64,000 bases of DNA, taken from Bradyrhizobium sp. JYMT SZCCT0180 (GTDB lineage Bacteria; Pseudomonadota; Alphaproteobacteria; Rhizobiales; Xanthobacteraceae). The position numbers were made by a program, and so were the translations under genes. Of the stretch, positions 44,925 to 54,693 are shown in pieces; within the stretch, counting starts at the first letter, position 1; each line of letters begins with the position of its first letter. Where the stretch lies: the NCBI RefSeq assembly GCF_018130165.1, contig NZ_JAFCLZ010000022.1:98696-162695 (forward strand), read 5' to 3'. The notes under the pieces were generated by a model. The model had not been told where the DNA came from. It was given only the letters and a program-made list of their open reading frames with translations, and did not search any database.

Positions 44925-45175
44925 CGGTGAAACTGAGCATCGACCGCCTGGTGATCGACGCGGCGGCCGGACAGCGCATCAACCCGGCGACACTGAGGGC
45001 TGCCGTTGAACGTCAGCTTTCAGCGATGATCGAAGGCGGCGGCACCCGGACTTTTCCGGGCGCACCTGCCAGGATGCTGACCTCCAGCGGTTACGCGGCG
45101 AGCGGCAGCGCGAGCAAGGAGGCGCGCCTGGCGCGCGATGTGGCAAAGCGAATTTACGAGGCGATGAAACGATGA
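44921..45175 (+). CDS. Small eCIS-linked protein (84 aa)
   Basis: Overlaps both neighbours by 4 nt. SIDRLVIDAAAGQRINPATL and LARDVAKRIYEAMK form two likely helices around a Gly/Ser-rich middle. Short proteins of this type often lie between the ATPase and the eCIS-core gene. Possible chaperone or adaptor for cargo loading; inferred from position only. Confidence 0.6.
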   Translation: MTVKLSIDRLVIDAAAGQRINPATLRAAVERQLSAMIEGGGTRTFPGAPARMLTSSGYAASGSASKEARLARDVAKRIYEAMKR

Positions 45176-46581
45176 GCGCATGTGCCCAAAGCGCGATGGC
45201 GCGCAAGCCGACGACCTCCTCGCACCAACTGGGAGCGCGCGCGTTGCAGCGTTCCGCGGTGAAGTCCGCGTGCGAATGCAAGGAGTGCACAAAGAAAGCG
45301 GGCGTGCTGCAGCGCGCGGCGGTGCAGGAGCACGCTCCGGCGGAGGTGCCCGATATCGTCTACGACGTCCTGAAGTCCCCCGGCCAGCCGCTTGACCGCG
45401 GCACGCGGGAGTTCATGGAGCAGCGCTTTAACCATGATTTCAGTACGGTGCGCGTGCACACGGACGCCCGCGCGGCGGAATCGGCGCGGGCGGTGAATGC
45501 GCGGGCGTACACGGTGGGGGGGCACATTGCATTCTCTGAAAGCGCATATGAGCCCATCGGATTCGAAGGGCGCCGCCTTCTGGCTCATGAGCTCGCGCAC
45601 GTCACGCAATACAATCACGACGATTTGGCGACCGAGAGCCTCGTGATCGATGGTGCGCGAACGCGTGAAGCGGAAGATGAGGCGAGAGCAGCGGCTGAAA
45701 ATGTTTCAATTGGAGACGATTTTCGGACTCGAGCGAGGATAACCGGAGGTGCATTCACGCTTCGTCAAGCGGCTACAGATCTGCTTTCTGCCAGCTCGAG
45801 AATGCAGGTGGGTGCTAGTGGTAGATCGGGATTACGCCTTGTTTCGGGGAGTGCGGCGCCTGAATTACGCACGGTTGCCAGAGGCGCAGGGGCAGAGCTG
45901 CGGCTCGTCGCAAAGGTAACCGAGAAGGCGGCCGCGAAACGTGTTGAGAGTGCGGCTTTGAAGTCCCTACTGAAGGTGCTCTCGAAGCGATACGGAGTTG
46001 TGATTGCGTCCTCATTGGTGACCAATACGGTGCCGCTTATTGGTCAGCTCTTGGAGCTCGGCTTCGCAGCTTGGATGGTGTGGGACATGATCCAGGTGTG
46101 GGATTCGCTTGTCGAGGAAGCTGCCGCCTTGAGAGAAGAATCCTCCCAAGAGGAACAAGGCGTTGAGCGCGAGGAAAGCGCGCTGCCTACGGAAAGTCCC
46201 AGCGTTGATGAGGATGAAGAAACGCCTGAGCGCAAAGAATGCAAAAGCAAATACGATTTAGTGCCGATGAACTGTTACGCGGATTTATCGGACCGCGAGA
46301 AAGTGGTTAGCGATTTCCTGATCAGGAGGTATGGACCGGGGGCTAAGGCCGTAGGGCATTGGGAAAAGTACACTCCAAAGAATTTAGATTCGCGTCTGGG
46401 CATTTCTGACTGCGAAGGAGCAGGAGGCAAGGCGTGGCATCGGCAAGTACGGATCCAATCATTGGGCGGCAAGCCGAAGGTTGTAGAGCCGGATGTATCT
46501 GTCTTTGAGTGCGAATGTTGTGACAGAAAAGGAAAGGATGGAAAAAACTATCGAGCCACTCACTTCTCTGGGAAGACCTAG
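45172..46581 (+). CDS. eCIS-core (DUF4157) protein, likely cargo/effector
   Basis: A 469-aa protein. Residues ~65-145 form the eCIS_core/DUF4157 domain: MEQRFNHDFSTVRVHTDARA and LLAHELAHVTQ, with HELAH at 139-143 (HExxH, metallopeptidase-like). This domain marks proteins carried by or associated with eCIS particles. A middle hydrophobic region (~280-310, PLIGQLLELGFAAWMVWDMI) could insert in a membrane. An acidic linker (REESSQEEQGVEREES) leads to a ~115-aa Cys-rich C-terminus (KECKSKYDLVPMNCYADL, VFECECCDRKG) of unknown function, the likely toxin or binding part. Confidence 0.8.
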   Translation: MSACAQSAMARKPTTSSHQLGARALQRSAVKSACECKECTKKAGVLQRAAVQEHAPAEVPDIVYDVLKSPGQPLDRGTREFMEQRFNHDFSTVRVHTDARAAESARAVNARAYTVGGHIAFSESAYEPIGFEGRRLLAHELAHVTQYNHDDLATESLVIDGARTREAEDEARAAAENVSIGDDFRTRARITGGAFTLRQAATDLLSASSRMQVGASGRSGLRLVSGSAAPELRTVARGAGAELRLVAKVTEKAAAKRVESAALKSLLKVLSKRYGVVIASSLVTNTVPLIGQLLELGFAAWMVWDMIQVWDSLVEEAAALREESSQEEQGVEREESALPTESPSVDEDEETPERKECKSKYDLVPMNCYADLSDREKVVSDFLIRRYGPGAKAVGHWEKYTPKNLDSRLGISDCEGAGGKAWHRQVRIQSLGGKPKVVEPDVSVFECECCDRKGKDGKNYRATHFSGKT

Positions 46582-46650
46582 TGGATTTTTGATCGACCTG
46601 CGTAGCACTTGATGCATATGAACGATGTGCGCCCAACGAGAAAGTTGCAA

Positions 46651-47307
46651 ATGACCGGCCTCTCCGCATCCCCAAAACTCCGCAAGGCCGCGCTCGTGGT
46701 GATGGAGCTGCAGAATTCGGCCTCCAGCGCAATCGTGTTTCAATACAATCCGGAAAGCATGACGCGCACGCTGCAGCCGCAGTTCATGGCGGAGGGCGCG
46801 GGTGACACCACCGACTATGCGCGGCTGAAGGGCGCGCCGATCGAGACCATGCGCCTCGACATCGAGATCGATGCCACCGACTATCTCGCATCGGGGGATG
46901 CGGTGTCGCATCAGGTCGGCATTCATCCGCAACTTGCCCAGCTCGAGCTGCTGCTCTATCCGAAAAGCTCGCTGGTGAGCTGGAACAACCTGCAGATCAA
47001 CGCCGGAAGCCTGGAAATTCTGCCGCCCGCAGCACCAATGACGTTCCTGGTCTGGGGCCTCAAGCGCGTCATCCCGGTAAGGCTCACCGAATTCTCGGTC
47101 ACGGAAGAACAGCACGATCCGAACCTCAATCCGATTCGCGCCAAGGTCAGTCTCGGATTGAGGGTGTTGAGTTACAACGATCTGCCGAACGGCGGCCCCG
47201 GCTACTACGCCTTCATTGCCCATCAGGTCGCCAAGGAAGGCCTGGCGACGATGCGCGGCGTGGTCAATGCGGCAAACGTTCTCGGTGGCGGCGTACGGTT
47301 GGTCTAG
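46651..47307 (+). CDS. CIS tube-initiator-like protein
   Basis: 218 aa from ATG 46651, chosen for the GAGAAAG six bases upstream; an in-frame ATG at 46609 has no good site. KAALVVMELQ and IVFQYNPESMTRTLQPQF are the hallmark start of the CIS-tube family (Pvc5/7-like), which joins tube and spike. The central region (PLQIN-like strands; ISYLASGDAV-like loops) is consistent. Its LysM partner follows after 10 nt. Confidence 0.75.
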   Translation: MTGLSASPKLRKAALVVMELQNSASSAIVFQYNPESMTRTLQPQFMAEGAGDTTDYARLKGAPIETMRLDIEIDATDYLASGDAVSHQVGIHPQLAQLELLLYPKSSLVSWNNLQINAGSLEILPPAAPMTFLVWGLKRVIPVRLTEFSVTEEQHDPNLNPIRAKVSLGLRVLSYNDLPNGGPGYYAFIAHQVAKEGLATMRGVVNAANVLGGGVRLV

Positions 47308-47317
47308 GGAGGCGGCT

Positions 47318-47617
47318 ATGTTCGAGCACACCAGTCGATATTATAACCAAAAGAAACTTCAGTACCGGCGGCCGGACGGACGGGTCATTTCGTACGTGGC
47401 CCGGCGGATAGTACCCTCCCGCGACAACATCGCCACGCTCGCCGAGGTGCAACTCACCGATGGTCTGCGGCTCGATACGATCGCCGCGACGACGCTCGGA
47501 GCGCCGGAACTGTTTTGGCAGATCTGTGACGCCAACGACGGCCTCAATCCGTTCGACCTGATGTCCAGCGTCGGCCGAGTCGTCAAGATACCGATGCCGG
47601 GACAGCAAACGTCATGA
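47318..47617 (+). CDS. LysM-like baseplate protein
   Basis: 99 aa with GGAGGCGGCT before ATG 47318. GLRLDTIAATTLGAPELFWQ and then ICDANDGLNPFDL follow the LysM pattern, and VGRVVKIPMPG closes it. In T4-like and eCIS baseplates a LysM protein (gp53/Pvc7-type) clamps the hub wedges. The hub gene follows 7 nt downstream. Confidence 0.75.
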   Translation: MFEHTSRYYNQKKLQYRRPDGRVISYVARRIVPSRDNIATLAEVQLTDGLRLDTIAATTLGAPELFWQICDANDGLNPFDLMSSVGRVVKIPMPGQQTS

Positions 47618-47624
47618 GTTCGAC

Positions 47625-48782
47625 ATGAGCTGGAATCCGTCAAGGCTGCTCGGTATTCGCCTCAATCTCTTTCTGGGCGAAACGATCGCCGTGCCTGCTC
47701 CCGCGATGCTGACCGAGGCGTTGCAGGATGTGCAGATCGAGCTGGGAGACGAGGGCAATGATGGATTCCAGCTTACGTTCGGTGCCGGCCGCAAGGCCGG
47801 GATACTGACGACGGACAGCCCGGTATTCGCCCATCCTCTGTTGACGCCGTTTTCGCGCGTGATCGTCCAGATCTCATTCGGGGCGCAGTACGAAGTGTTG
47901 ATCGACGGCTTCATCACCCATCGCCAGGCATCTCCGGGAAGCGAACCGGGCAGTGCAGCCTTGACCGTCACCGGCGAAGACATCCGCGTGATGATGGACA
48001 TCGAAGAGCGGACCGTCAGCCACGTCGGGCTCAGCCCGGAGATGCGGGTGTTCAGGATTCTCTCCCAATATCAGCGATTTCTTGGCGGCCCGCCCGTCAT
48101 TCGTCCGGCGCGCAACAGCCGGGCGCCGTCGCCGCTCGAGCGGATACCCGTTCAGAACGGAACGGATCTTCAGTATTTGCGGAAGCTGGCGGAGGATTAC
48201 GCGCACGTCTTCTATGTCGAGCCGGGCGCGGCTCCGAACATAAACGCCGCCTATTGGGGGCCGCCGCCAAAGATCTCCACGCCGCAGCCTGCACTGACCG
48301 TCAACATGGGCCCCGATTCCAACGCCAGAATTCATTTCAGTTACGACGCGCTCAAGCTCGAGACCTCCGCCGGAACGGCGATGGATCCGAGGTCCCGCAC
48401 CTTGCAACCGGTCAGCGCCCTGCTGGACATCGGCCGTACGCTCGCTCGCCAACCGGCACGCGACTTCCAGCGCGGCATCGTCCGCAAGACGCTGGCGCGC
48501 TATCGGACCGGCGGCGACATCATGGACGTGCTGGACGGAGGAAATGCCGCGGCACAGCGATCGGAAGACGCGCTGACAGCCACCGCGGATATCGATGTGG
48601 CCGAGTACGGCCATGTGCTTCGTCCGCGCCGTCTCGTCGGAGTGCGCGGTGCGGGACGGCAGCTGGACGGCATCTATTATGTCAAGCGTGCGACGCATTC
48701 GATCCGGCGCGGTGACTATACGCAGCGCTGTACATTGACCCGGGAAAGTCTGGGCGCAGCGGCGCAACAGGTGGCGATATGA
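47625..48782 (+). CDS. Hub protein, phage late control D / VgrG N-domain-like
   Basis: 385 aa. DGFITHRQASPG, LTVTGEDIRVMMDIEERT and LQYLRKLAEDYAHVFYVEPG match the gpD/VgrG hub domains that adapt the six-fold tube to the three-fold spike. It lacks the OB-fold and spike needle, which are on the next gene, as in split Pvc8-type arrangements. 4-nt overlap with the spike gene. Confidence 0.85.
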   Translation: MSWNPSRLLGIRLNLFLGETIAVPAPAMLTEALQDVQIELGDEGNDGFQLTFGAGRKAGILTTDSPVFAHPLLTPFSRVIVQISFGAQYEVLIDGFITHRQASPGSEPGSAALTVTGEDIRVMMDIEERTVSHVGLSPEMRVFRILSQYQRFLGGPPVIRPARNSRAPSPLERIPVQNGTDLQYLRKLAEDYAHVFYVEPGAAPNINAAYWGPPPKISTPQPALTVNMGPDSNARIHFSYDALKLETSAGTAMDPRSRTLQPVSALLDIGRTLARQPARDFQRGIVRKTLARYRTGGDIMDVLDGGNAAAQRSEDALTATADIDVAEYGHVLRPRRLVGVRGAGRQLDGIYYVKRATHSIRRGDYTQRCTLTRESLGAAAQQVAI

Positions 48783-49291
48783 CCGGTCGCGCTCACTACG
48801 GCAAGATCAAGGGCAAGGTAGTCTCTACCGCCGATACGAAAAATGCCGGTCGACTGATGGTCCAGATTACATTGGGTGGATCGGCGGTGGAGGTTTGGGC
48901 CGAAGCCTGTGTCCCGTATGCCGGCAGCAAGAACGGCTTCTATGCAATTCCGCCCGTCGGATCCGGAGTATGGGTCGAATTCGCGGAAGGAGATGTCGAC
49001 AAGCCGATATGGACGGGTTGCTGGTGGAAAGACGGTGAACTCAGCGGCGCACTCGGCGGCGGCACATCACTTTTATCATTGCCCGTGATCATGCACTCGA
49101 CGGGCGGGCACAGAATGGTTCTGGCCGGCAGCGGTGGAGACCCCGTGGTGATTGAGACGGCGAGCCGCGAGCAAGGTCCGCGAATCGTGATGACGGAATC
49201 TTCGATCAAGATCTCGTGCGGGCCGAAGATGTCGATCGAAATTTCTTCGTCCGAAGTGAAGATCAACAGCGATGGACTGGTCGTGCGTTGA
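48779..49291 (+). CDS. Spike protein, gp5/gpV OB-fold
   Basis: 170 aa. HYGKIKGKVVSTADTKNAGR, LMVQITLGGSAVEVWAEACV, YAIPPVGSGVWVEFAEGDVD and PIWTGCWW give the OB-fold of phage baseplate assembly protein V. The C-terminal repeats (RIVMTESSIKISCGPKMSIE, then ISSSEVKIN) would form the beta-helix needle. Confidence 0.88.
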   Translation: MTGRAHYGKIKGKVVSTADTKNAGRLMVQITLGGSAVEVWAEACVPYAGSKNGFYAIPPVGSGVWVEFAEGDVDKPIWTGCWWKDGELSGALGGGTSLLSLPVIMHSTGGHRMVLAGSGGDPVVIETASREQGPRIVMTESSIKISCGPKMSIEISSSEVKINSDGLVVR

Positions 49292-49311
49292 ACAGGAAGG
49301 AGTGGACTGAG

Positions 49312-49638
49312 ATGCCGGGTTACATATTGCATCAAGGAGCCGACGTGAAGTGCATGCATCTCGGGCCGGCGCAGCCCATGATGACCTATCCGCGTGTTAG
49401 CGTTGGCGGAAATCCGATCGTCATTCGATCGAACACCTTCAGCGTTACGGGCTGCCAGTTTCCGGCCTGGACGCTCGGAGGTTCTCCACCGTGTTCGACC
49501 GCGAGCTGGACGATGGCCGCAACCCGATTGTTTGCCGGTGGTGACAATGTAGTGCTGGTCAACAGCCAATCCCAGTGCACGCCGAACGGGACACCGTTGC
49601 AGATTTTCCGGACCCAGATCCGCGCCACCGGAACATAG
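49312..49638 (+). CDS. PAAR-like spike tip
   Basis: 108 aa from ATG 49312 (AGGAAGGAG upstream). GYILHQGADVKCMHLGPAQP and NPIVIRSNTFSVTGCQFPAW fit the PAAR-like/DUF4280-type tips that sharpen the spike; conserved Cys/His could hold a metal. Placed directly after the spike gene and before gp25. Confidence 0.7.
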   Translation: MPGYILHQGADVKCMHLGPAQPMMTYPRVSVGGNPIVIRSNTFSVTGCQFPAWTLGGSPPCSTASWTMAATRLFAGGDNVVLVNSQSQCTPNGTPLQIFRTQIRATGT

Positions 49639-49648
49639 GACAGAAGTC

Positions 49649-50008
49649 ATGCAAATAGCTTTCCCTTATGTATTCGACACTAATCAGGTGACGGGCCTGG
49701 CGGATGAACCCGCGCATGTGCGGCAGATGCTGGAGCAGTTGTTGTTCACGATGCCCTTCGAACGGGTCAACCGTCCCGATTTCGGGTGCGGCATCCAGCG
49801 GATGGTGTTCGCGCCGCAGAGTACGGAAGTGGTGGCTACGCTGCAGGCATTGGTTGAATCGGAAATCCATCGATGGATGGGGGACGTCATATCGCTGCGA
49901 AGACTCGAAGTGACGGCCGAAGATGCGACGCTTCGCGTGCTGGTGGAGTACCAATTGTCACGCGACACCGTGGTGAGGACCGAGCGTTTCGACCGGACCG
50001 CCGTCTAA
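49649..50008 (+). CDS. gp25-like baseplate wedge protein (Pvc9-like)
   Basis: 119 aa. EPAHVRQMLEQLLFTMPFER and VNRPDFGCGIQRMVFAP match the gp25/gpW family, whose conserved segment nucleates sheath assembly on the baseplate. ATG 49649 fits the family's short N-terminus. Followed by the two large baseplate-J genes. Confidence 0.9.
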   Translation: MQIAFPYVFDTNQVTGLADEPAHVRQMLEQLLFTMPFERVNRPDFGCGIQRMVFAPQSTEVVATLQALVESEIHRWMGDVISLRRLEVTAEDATLRVLVEYQLSRDTVVRTERFDRTAV

Positions 50009-50047
50009 AGCGAATTCGACCTGTGCGGAATGGGTGGAGAAGGTAGA

Positions 50048-51973
50048 GTGGCAGAACAGCAGCCCTTGATCGATTACATGGCGAAGGACTATGAGAGCTT
50101 CCGGCGATTGATGCTGGATCGGCTCTCCGCCACGCTGCCTGGCTGGCAAGAGAGACATGCGCCTGACCTCGGGATTGCGCTGGTCGAGGCGCTCGCCTAT
50201 GTCGCCGATTATCTCAGCTACTATCAGGATGCGGTCGCTACCGAAGCCTATCTTGGCACCGCGCGTCAGCGGATTTCCGTCCGCCGGCACGCGCGGTTAC
50301 TGGATTACGTTCTCCACGAGGGCTGCAATGCGCGCGCATGGATTCATTGCGAGGTGCAGGGCGGTGGAAAAGTCAGCCTCGATCCTCACGGCGTGATGTT
50401 CGTGGCGATCGGGGATCGCGCCGGCGCGGAGTTGCCGCTTCTCACCGAGAGCGATTTGACGGTCCTGCCGGAGACCAGCTTCGAGATCTTTCAGCCCGTG
50501 GGCAGCGAGAAGATCAGTCTGGATTCCGGTCTCAACGAGATTGCGATCACCGGCAAGTTCGAAGAAGGCGCTACGGACGGAGAGGTGACGCTGGCGGACG
50601 GTCTGGTTCTGAAGCCGGGAACTGTGCTTATCCTGAAGGGAACAACCGCTGGCGCAGGTGGGAATTCGTCTGACGCTCGCTACCATGCCGTCGCGCTCAC
50701 GGGATGCAGGGCCGCCAGGGGAAAATCAGCCACCCATTCGATCACGTGGGATATCGACGACGCCATTCCCGCCTCCATGGCCGGTCTCAACAAATTTGTC
50801 GCGTTGGGCAACATTGTCCTCGTGGACCATGGTCGTTCCGTATCGGAAGGCGGTCCGAACCTGACCGTGAAGGCCGGTGCGGCAGGACCGCTGTCGCGGC
50901 GCGGTCTGACGCATCGCGTGCCGCCGCAGACGACGGCGAACAGTGCGGCTGCGATGGTCGTCCAAAATCCGCACGAGGCGATGCCGGCGGTTGCACTGGC
51001 GATTGAGGAGGAACCCTGGGGGCGGGTCAAAGCAGATTTGCTGGAGAGTTTGCCGACCGATCGGCATTTTTGCGTTGAGGTCGATGATGGCGGACGAGCA
51101 TGGATTCGCTTTGGCGATGGCGCCGGTGTCGGAGAAAGTCCACCGGACGGTACGAATTTCGTAGCGACGTATCGCATTGGAAACGGCGCAGCCGGAAACG
51201 TTTCGGCGGGCGCAATCAGGCGGGTGATCCTGAAGAACGGAGCGGCCTCCAGTGGCATCAACAACATCGCGGTGACCAACCCGATGAGCGCCGTCGGCGG
51301 AACTGAACCGGAGTCGACGGCGACCGCACGTCTGCTCGCGCCGGGGGATATGCGGGTTCATCAGCATCGAGCGATATCCGCTGACGATTATGCAGAGTTT
51401 GCGCGCGGTGTGAGCGGTGTTGCAAACGCTGTTGCCACAATCATGCAAGAGGGCACTCGCCGAGTCGTCCGCGTGGCCATCGATCCAAAGGGCGAACAGG
51501 CACCGAATCAAACTTCAGACCCCAAAGCGTGGGCTCGATGGAAGGCGCTCAAAGAGCGCGTATTGCAGCGGCTGGGGGGGGTCCGCCGCATCAATCACGA
51601 TGTCATCGTGGCTGCTCCCGATTATGTCGACCTGACGATCCGCTTGAAGGTGACACTACTGCCGAGCTACCTGAAGGATACCGTCGTGGCCCAAGTCAAG
51701 CGAGAGTTCATTGATGATAAAGGAAAATCGTTCTTTGATCCGGACAAGCTGACATTCGGGCAGTCGATCTATTGGAGCCAGGTCGCTTCGCTTCTCCATG
51801 CGATCCCGGGGATCGCAAGCGTTGAGCAGGTCGAATTCGCGCGAAAGGATCGCTTGCCACGGAACGACGCAACGCCTTCGCCGACGGACAAGATCGAAAT
51901 CGGACCGAAGGAAATTGCTGTGCTGAAGCCGTCAGATCTTGACGTCACCCCAATTGAGACGGTTGGGCCATGA
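50048..51973 (+). CDS. Baseplate J-like protein (Pvc11-like)
   Basis: 641 aa. GTG 50048 has GGAGAAGG just upstream and gives the usual start (MAEQQPLIDYMAKDYESF); ATG 50030 is possible. GIALVEALAYVADYLSYYQD and ATEAYLGTARQRISVRRHAR are typical of the gp6/J family that forms the baseplate ring. The C-terminal domain (VDLTIRLKVTLLPSYLKDTV) is intact. Overlaps the next gene by 4 nt. Confidence 0.9.
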   Translation: MAEQQPLIDYMAKDYESFRRLMLDRLSATLPGWQERHAPDLGIALVEALAYVADYLSYYQDAVATEAYLGTARQRISVRRHARLLDYVLHEGCNARAWIHCEVQGGGKVSLDPHGVMFVAIGDRAGAELPLLTESDLTVLPETSFEIFQPVGSEKISLDSGLNEIAITGKFEEGATDGEVTLADGLVLKPGTVLILKGTTAGAGGNSSDARYHAVALTGCRAARGKSATHSITWDIDDAIPASMAGLNKFVALGNIVLVDHGRSVSEGGPNLTVKAGAAGPLSRRGLTHRVPPQTTANSAAAMVVQNPHEAMPAVALAIEEEPWGRVKADLLESLPTDRHFCVEVDDGGRAWIRFGDGAGVGESPPDGTNFVATYRIGNGAAGNVSAGAIRRVILKNGAASSGINNIAVTNPMSAVGGTEPESTATARLLAPGDMRVHQHRAISADDYAEFARGVSGVANAVATIMQEGTRRVVRVAIDPKGEQAPNQTSDPKAWARWKALKERVLQRLGGVRRINHDVIVAAPDYVDLTIRLKVTLLPSYLKDTVVAQVKREFIDDKGKSFFDPDKLTFGQSIYWSQVASLLHAIPGIASVEQVEFARKDRLPRNDATPSPTDKIEIGPKEIAVLKPSDLDVTPIETVGP

Positions 51974-54693
51974 GCACCTTCGCAAACGAGAGTGAACCGC
52001 TGCAGCCTCCTCGGGTGATCGGGACCATGCTGGCGCCGGTGCGGCCGCAAATCGTCGATCAAGGACCCCCTTCTGAAGCCGCAGAAATCAGTACCGATAG
52101 TTTGGTCATCTCCGATCCAACCAAGGCGTTGTTGCAGGCCTGGAAGACTGTTGCCGACGTGCTCGGCTTTTATCAGGAGCGGCTGATCAACGAGAGCTAT
52201 ATTGGAACAGCCGTCGAGGACCGGTCGGTATTCGAACTTGCCCGAATGGTAGGCTATGCGCCCGATTGGGGTCTCGCCGCCAATTGCTACGTCTACTACA
52301 CCATCGATGAAAGCGTGATGCGCGACGTTCGCATCCCGGCCCGCAGCAAGATCAGGGCTATTCCCCAGCCCGACGAGGAACCGCAGACCTTCGAGACCAG
52401 CAAGGACCTGATTGCCCGGTCGAGCTGGAATGCAATCCGCGCTGCGACCACCACAGACTTTCCAGTCTCTCCTGCGACTTTGACCCTCTATCTTCGCGGG
52501 ACCATGACCGGCCTCAAGCCCGGTGATCTGATGCTGACTACGCAAAGTGAGCGCGACATCTATTTCCTGGTTAGCAAAATCGACGTGAACCGGGAGGCGG
52601 ACCAAACGACGGCATCCGTCACCTTGCGCTACGGCCAGATGGGTGCGTTTCCGGTGTCTGAAAAAAAGAAAGAAACGCAGACAGAGCCCCTGAGCCCGCC
52701 ACCGCCGGCGATCGGGGCGAGCAGCACAGACGCTTACTATCAGATGCAGATGAAGGGCCAGTCGTGGATCGAAGGGAATGCCTTGAAGGCGCTCGCGTCC
52801 GGGTTTGCGGCCGATGCGGTTGACGAGCCGATCAAGGTCATCGGATTTCGAAGGCGGATCATGGTGTTCGGGCACAGCGCTCCGCGCCGCCCGATCGACC
52901 CGCGCCGTCCCGAACAAGGGGACAAGCCTTGGGCCATCGATGACGAGGACAAAACGCAATTGGATGTCATTGATCTCGAGGGGCACCAGCCAAGCGTCGT
53001 GCCGTCGAGCCGGCTGTGCATCGAGATTCCCGGCCGGTCGGTTCATGGAGAGGATCTGGAGTTCTACAGTGTGTCCGCGGTGCAACTGACGTCGCGTACT
53101 GCCTATGGAATGACCGGCGACATTACGCGGGTCAAACTGGATCGTCCGTGGAAGCCGGCCGTTCTGAGCGAGAAACTTGATCCCCGACAGATTTATGAAG
53201 AGGTCGTTCAACGCGCGATCGTTCACCTCGATGATGCAGACTTGCACATCGGCAAGAAGCCGATCGACTGGATCGGGGTTAAACCGAAATTCGTCAAGAT
53301 GGCTGCTTCGCCCGAGATGGAGCAGCGAGCCCGACCTGACAACGCTATCGAACTGGACGGCATATATCCTGGGATCAATCCGGGACGGCGGGTGATTCTG
53401 GTCGGTGATCCACCGGAGGGAAACGAGCCTGCGGAAGGCCAGGAGCCGGAGCTCCTGACGGTTTTGAGTGTATCCCATCCGCCCTATCCCTATGGCGATG
53501 TCCGAAAGGAAGCAGCGCACCAGGGCGCCCGGTCGAAGCGCACAACGCTGACGTTCAAGGAGAAACTGAAATATTCATACGCCCCGGGATCGATCAGAAT
53601 CTACGGCAACGTCGTCGAGGCGACGCACGGCGAGACCTACAGGGAGGTGCTCGGCAGCGGCGCCGGCTCGCGCGAGCACCAGTCGTTTGGCTTGACCAGA
53701 AGTCCGCTGACGCAGCTTCCGGTTCAGACGTTTCCCGGAGCCAGGCCTGAACTGAGTGTGACCGTGGGCGACGAGGAATGGACGTGCGTGGATACACTCG
53801 CTCGTTCCAGCCATGGGGAGCGGGTTTTCTCTCTTTGGATCGACGATATGGCTACCGCACGCGTATATTTCGGCAACGGAGTTGCCGGAGCACGGTTGCC
53901 GACAGGCCGGGAAAACGTCGAGGCCACCTATCGCATCGGCGTTGGCCGAGCAGGCAACATTGCGCCAAAAAGGCTGAAGCTTGCGGTCGATCACCCGCTC
54001 GGTGTCCAGGAGGTATCCAATACCCGGGCTTCCGGCGGGTCCGACCGCGAGCCGATCAGTCTCGTCAGGTCCAATACACCGCTTTCGACAGTTGCCCTCG
54101 ATAGGCTGGTCTCGCAGGGTGATTTCCTCCATATGGCGCGGGTCTATCCAGGCATCGTCAAGGCCAAGGTCAGCTACCTATCCGTTCGTTCTCGCACGAT
54201 CGTCGTCGTCAGCATTCTCAGCGATGGTGTTGTCCCGCTCGAAGCGAACAGCACGCCCTGCAAGGCGTTACAGGCCGCGATGACAAACCACCAGGACGGC
54301 GCCACCGCGGTGTTTGTGGTGCCGGGCGTTCTGTGCCCGATCTCGATTGTGGCCAGGGTCAAGACGCGGCCCGGCGTATCGTGGGACGACACCGAGGCGA
54401 TGGTTCGCGCGGCGCTCATCGACGTTTTCGGGTTCCAGCGTCGAGAGCTTGCTCAACCTGCCCATGCGAGCGCGGCGCTTGCCGCAATCCAATCGGTCAA
54501 GACCGTGGAGTTCGCTACAATTGACTGTTTCCAACGGTATGATCCGGATCCGGTGACGCGCCGGCAGCGTCAGTCCTGCATCGAGGCCTCCGAGGGAGTT
54601 TGCGAGGACAGTCGCCTCGTGGGCGCAGAGCTTCTGCTTGTCCAGCCCCATATCCCAGGCAGCATCACGCTTGTGCCGGAGGAATTATCATGA
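51970..54693 (+). CDS. Second baseplate J-like protein (Pvc12-like)
   Basis: 907 aa. KTVADVLGFYQERLINESYI (~60-79), VEDRSVFELARMVGYAPDWG and ATARVYFGNGVAGARLPTGR are conserved in the larger eCIS/phage baseplate assembly proteins. The extra middle region (~250-520) with Pro-rich linker (EPLSPPPPAIG) is usual for the Pvc12 class. Coupled by 4-nt overlaps on both sides. Confidence 0.88.
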   Translation: MSTFANESEPLQPPRVIGTMLAPVRPQIVDQGPPSEAAEISTDSLVISDPTKALLQAWKTVADVLGFYQERLINESYIGTAVEDRSVFELARMVGYAPDWGLAANCYVYYTIDESVMRDVRIPARSKIRAIPQPDEEPQTFETSKDLIARSSWNAIRAATTTDFPVSPATLTLYLRGTMTGLKPGDLMLTTQSERDIYFLVSKIDVNREADQTTASVTLRYGQMGAFPVSEKKKETQTEPLSPPPPAIGASSTDAYYQMQMKGQSWIEGNALKALASGFAADAVDEPIKVIGFRRRIMVFGHSAPRRPIDPRRPEQGDKPWAIDDEDKTQLDVIDLEGHQPSVVPSSRLCIEIPGRSVHGEDLEFYSVSAVQLTSRTAYGMTGDITRVKLDRPWKPAVLSEKLDPRQIYEEVVQRAIVHLDDADLHIGKKPIDWIGVKPKFVKMAASPEMEQRARPDNAIELDGIYPGINPGRRVILVGDPPEGNEPAEGQEPELLTVLSVSHPPYPYGDVRKEAAHQGARSKRTTLTFKEKLKYSYAPGSIRIYGNVVEATHGETYREVLGSGAGSREHQSFGLTRSPLTQLPVQTFPGARPELSVTVGDEEWTCVDTLARSSHGERVFSLWIDDMATARVYFGNGVAGARLPTGRENVEATYRIGVGRAGNIAPKRLKLAVDHPLGVQEVSNTRASGGSDREPISLVRSNTPLSTVALDRLVSQGDFLHMARVYPGIVKAKVSYLSVRSRTIVVVSILSDGVVPLEANSTPCKALQAAMTNHQDGATAVFVVPGVLCPISIVARVKTRPGVSWDDTEAMVRAALIDVFGFQRRELAQPAHASAALAAIQSVKTVEFATIDCFQRYDPDPVTRRQRQSCIEASEGVCEDSRLVGAELLLVQPHIPGSITLVPEELS

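Noticed and set aside
51769..53520. Long minus-strand ORF (583 aa) antisense to the baseplate-J genes
   Set aside because: Low-complexity Arg/His/Pro translation without domains; the plus strand carries two clear baseplate genes with normal codon use.
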